Below, in pieces: positions 9,289-10,431 of a stretch of DNA of 10,431 nt. Source of the stretch: JANNAV01 sp031384695 (lineage in GTDB: Bacteria; Pseudomonadota; Alphaproteobacteria; Rhodobacterales; Rhodobacteraceae); the NCBI GenBank assembly GCA_031384695.1, contig JANNAV010000011.1, positions 1 through 10,431 on the forward strand. Reading direction: 5' to 3'. How positions within the stretch are numbered: position 1 is the first letter of the stretch; each line of letters begins with the position of its first letter. The position numbers and the translations under genes were made by a program. The notes beneath the pieces were generated by a model. It was not told the DNA's origin. It saw only the letters and a list, made by a program, of their open reading frames with translations, and did no database searches.

Positions 9289-10089
9289 ATGAGGTGCTCT
9301 GTTTTCATTGATGAGAGTGGCGATCTTGGAATCAAGGCCGTGCGCTCTGATGGAAAACCCGGGGCAAGCCCCTATTTTGTGATGGCCGCTGCTGTAATGC
9401 CTCACGCAACGACGATTCACGCCAGATCGGTCCTAAAGGAAGTAGAAGACGCCATCCCAAGAAACTGGGTGCATGCTACGGACCTCAATCATTCTCAAAC
9501 GGTATTCTTCGCCAGGAAAGCGGCAACAATCAATGCTCGTTACTTTGCAGTCATCTCCAGAAAGGCTACATTGGGAAATTATGCTAGCGAAATTGATTGG
9601 AATCCACACATGTTTTATAATAAGTGTGCGCACTACTTACTTGAATGTGTTGGAAGGTATCTCGCGATTTCCGGATTCGACGCTGATGAGCCTATTGTGA
9701 TTTTTGAAGACAGGAACCACAACTTCGACACACTTATTCGCTACATCGGTAAAATCAAAGAAAATCCGCAACACGAAAACGCTACTTACCTTCGCAAGTT
9801 CAATCCATTCGGCTTCGTCACGCGCCAGAAAAGCGAAGAAGTTCTATTGAAGTTCGCAGATTTGGCCGCCTATTCAACGTACCAATGCGTGAACAAGATC
9901 GCGAGCAACTTCCGCATTCCTGAGCCACGCTACTTAATGGAAATTTCTAAACGTTTCGGCTGTGACTCCAACGGGATTATTTTAGGGACAGGCATTAAGT
10001 GTATCCATAACTTGGAGGCGCTTCATGCTGACGAGGACATCAAACGGCTTTTGTTGTCTTTGCGTGCGACTCTTCCGACTAGAAATTAG
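9289..10089 (+). CDS. DUF3800-type protein, putative RNase H-like fold
   Basis: 266-residue protein of unknown function. The N-terminus FIDESGDLG (D8, E9, D12) is the signature of DUF3800, supported by HATDL (H62, D65), an acidic IFED segment (E140, D141) and LLKFADLAAY (D191) near the usual C-terminal AD motif. The scattered acidic residues would suit a metal-dependent nuclease of RNase H-like fold, as has been suggested for this family; activity is an inference. DUF3800 genes are common in prophages, islands and near defence genes. The ATG at 9289 must be the start because FIDESG begins at residue 6, yet there is no clear Shine-Dalgarno sequence, which suggests a leaderless or weakly translated message. 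Base composition and codon use (many A/T-ending codons) differ sharply from carB, pointing to horizontal acquisition. No transposase, integrase or partner gene is adjacent. Confidence 0.8.
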   Translation: MRCSVFIDESGDLGIKAVRSDGKPGASPYFVMAAAVMPHATTIHARSVLKEVEDAIPRNWVHATDLNHSQTVFFARKAATINARYFAVISRKATLGNYASEIDWNPHMFYNKCAHYLLECVGRYLAISGFDADEPIVIFEDRNHNFDTLIRYIGKIKENPQHENATYLRKFNPFGFVTRQKSEEVLLKFADLAAYSTYQCVNKIASNFRIPEPRYLMEISKRFGCDSNGIILGTGIKCIHNLEALHADEDIKRLLLSLRATLPTRN

Positions 10090-10120
10090 CTGTGTGGTTC
10101 CGGAACGTCGTCCCCCCCGC

Positions 10121-10431
10121 TCAAATCATAATCGCACGGTACAACTGCGAGCCCCAGGACAGCGTGCCATCCCGGAACATCACCCCCTTGCCCGCCACCG
10201 CCCGCCGCAACGCTGCGTAAACTTCCGGCGCCGCCGCCACGCGCCGCAACGCCTCCGTAAGGCCCGCCACGTCATCCGCCGCGAACTCGGCGCAGGCCTC
10301 GCCCATCAGGTCTTTGGCGGGCACCACCGAACTCAGCACGCTCGGCACCCCGTGCACCGCCGCCTCCACCACCACCAAAGCCAGCCCCTCGTGAAACGAA
10401 GACCGCGTCGGGCACACCAGCACATCCGCCT
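10121..10431 (-). CDS. GT-B glycosyltransferase, C-terminal part (cut by window edge)
   Basis: The last 103 codons of a glycosyltransferase; the gene enters from the right edge (the frame includes bases 10430-10431 as part of a codon). The visible part opens with ADVLVCPTRSSFHEGLALVV and contains the E-x7-E motif (the Glu of HEG, seven residues, then the Glu of VEA), typical of retaining GT4-type enzymes that bind the nucleotide sugar in the C-terminal domain. This is followed by HGVPSVLSS and a helical tail. Such enzymes build polysaccharide or glycolipid; donor and acceptor are not predictable from this fragment. It converges on the DUF3800 gene with 31 nt between the stops and no clear terminator. 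Composition returns to the GC-rich host type. Confidence 0.82.
   Translation of the reverse strand, partial: ADVLVCPTRSSFHEGLALVVVEAAVHGVPSVLSSVVPAKDLMGEACAEFAADDVAGLTEALRRVAAAPEVYAALRRAVAGKGVMFRDGTLSWGSQLYRAIMI

Noticed and set aside
10097..10106. GTTCCGGAAC palindrome after the DUF3800 stop
   Set aside because: Ten-base perfect palindrome without a loop; too short to be a terminator and likely by chance.
9236..10431. A multi-gene defence island around the DUF3800 gene
   Set aside because: Only one gene is atypical in composition; the next gene is an ordinary host-like glycosyltransferase on the other strand, and no CRISPR array, nuclease partner or methylase is present.

Overview
The window is GC-rich (about two thirds G+C, codons strongly C/G-ending) and looks like the chromosome of an alphaproteobacterium, most likely Rhodobacterales. 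The pointers are a CarB of about 1113 residues with an insertion before its last domain, an AspRS carrying the residues of the non-discriminating type, separate overlapping pabB and pabC genes without pabA, and a perfect TTAA-N7-TTAA (CtrA-type) box. This placement comes from gene character, not from a database match.

Layout. (1) 1-810, minus: the first 270 codons of aspS, cut by the window edge. (2) 965-1405, plus: a small exported or anchored single-domain rhodanese, divergent from aspS. (3) 3223-1449, minus: pabB then pabC, overlapping by 43 nt, making p-aminobenzoate for folate; they converge with the rhodanese gene. (4) 3459-5018, plus: an APC-superfamily amino-acid permease, divergent from pabB across 235 nt that hold an AT-rich inverted repeat. 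(5) 5675-5067, minus: a two-gene toxin-antitoxin module (Phd/YefM antitoxin, PIN-domain toxin) with its own promoter/operator. It converges on the permease and shares a GCAA-loop hairpin terminator with it. (6) 5811-9152, plus: carB, the large subunit of carbamoyl-phosphate synthetase, with a recognisable promoter. (7) 9148-9266: a dense run of palindromes (a predicted three-way junction, a further GC hairpin, then a T-tailed terminator). (8) 9289-10089, plus: a DUF3800-type protein, much richer in AT than its neighbours, preceded by the CtrA-type box. (9) 10431-10121, minus: the C-terminus of a GT-B glycosyltransferase, cut by the window edge.

Most of the window is ordinary housekeeping: aspartyl-tRNA, folate and carbamoyl phosphate for arginine and pyrimidines. 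The accessory parts are the toxin-antitoxin pair and the DUF3800 gene. No complete new multi-gene system is visible. The best leads are the DUF3800 gene with its CtrA-type promoter box, and the unusually structured DNA/RNA element between it and carB. No gap between genes exceeds 300 bases; no tRNA, rRNA, insertion sequence or CRISPR array was seen.
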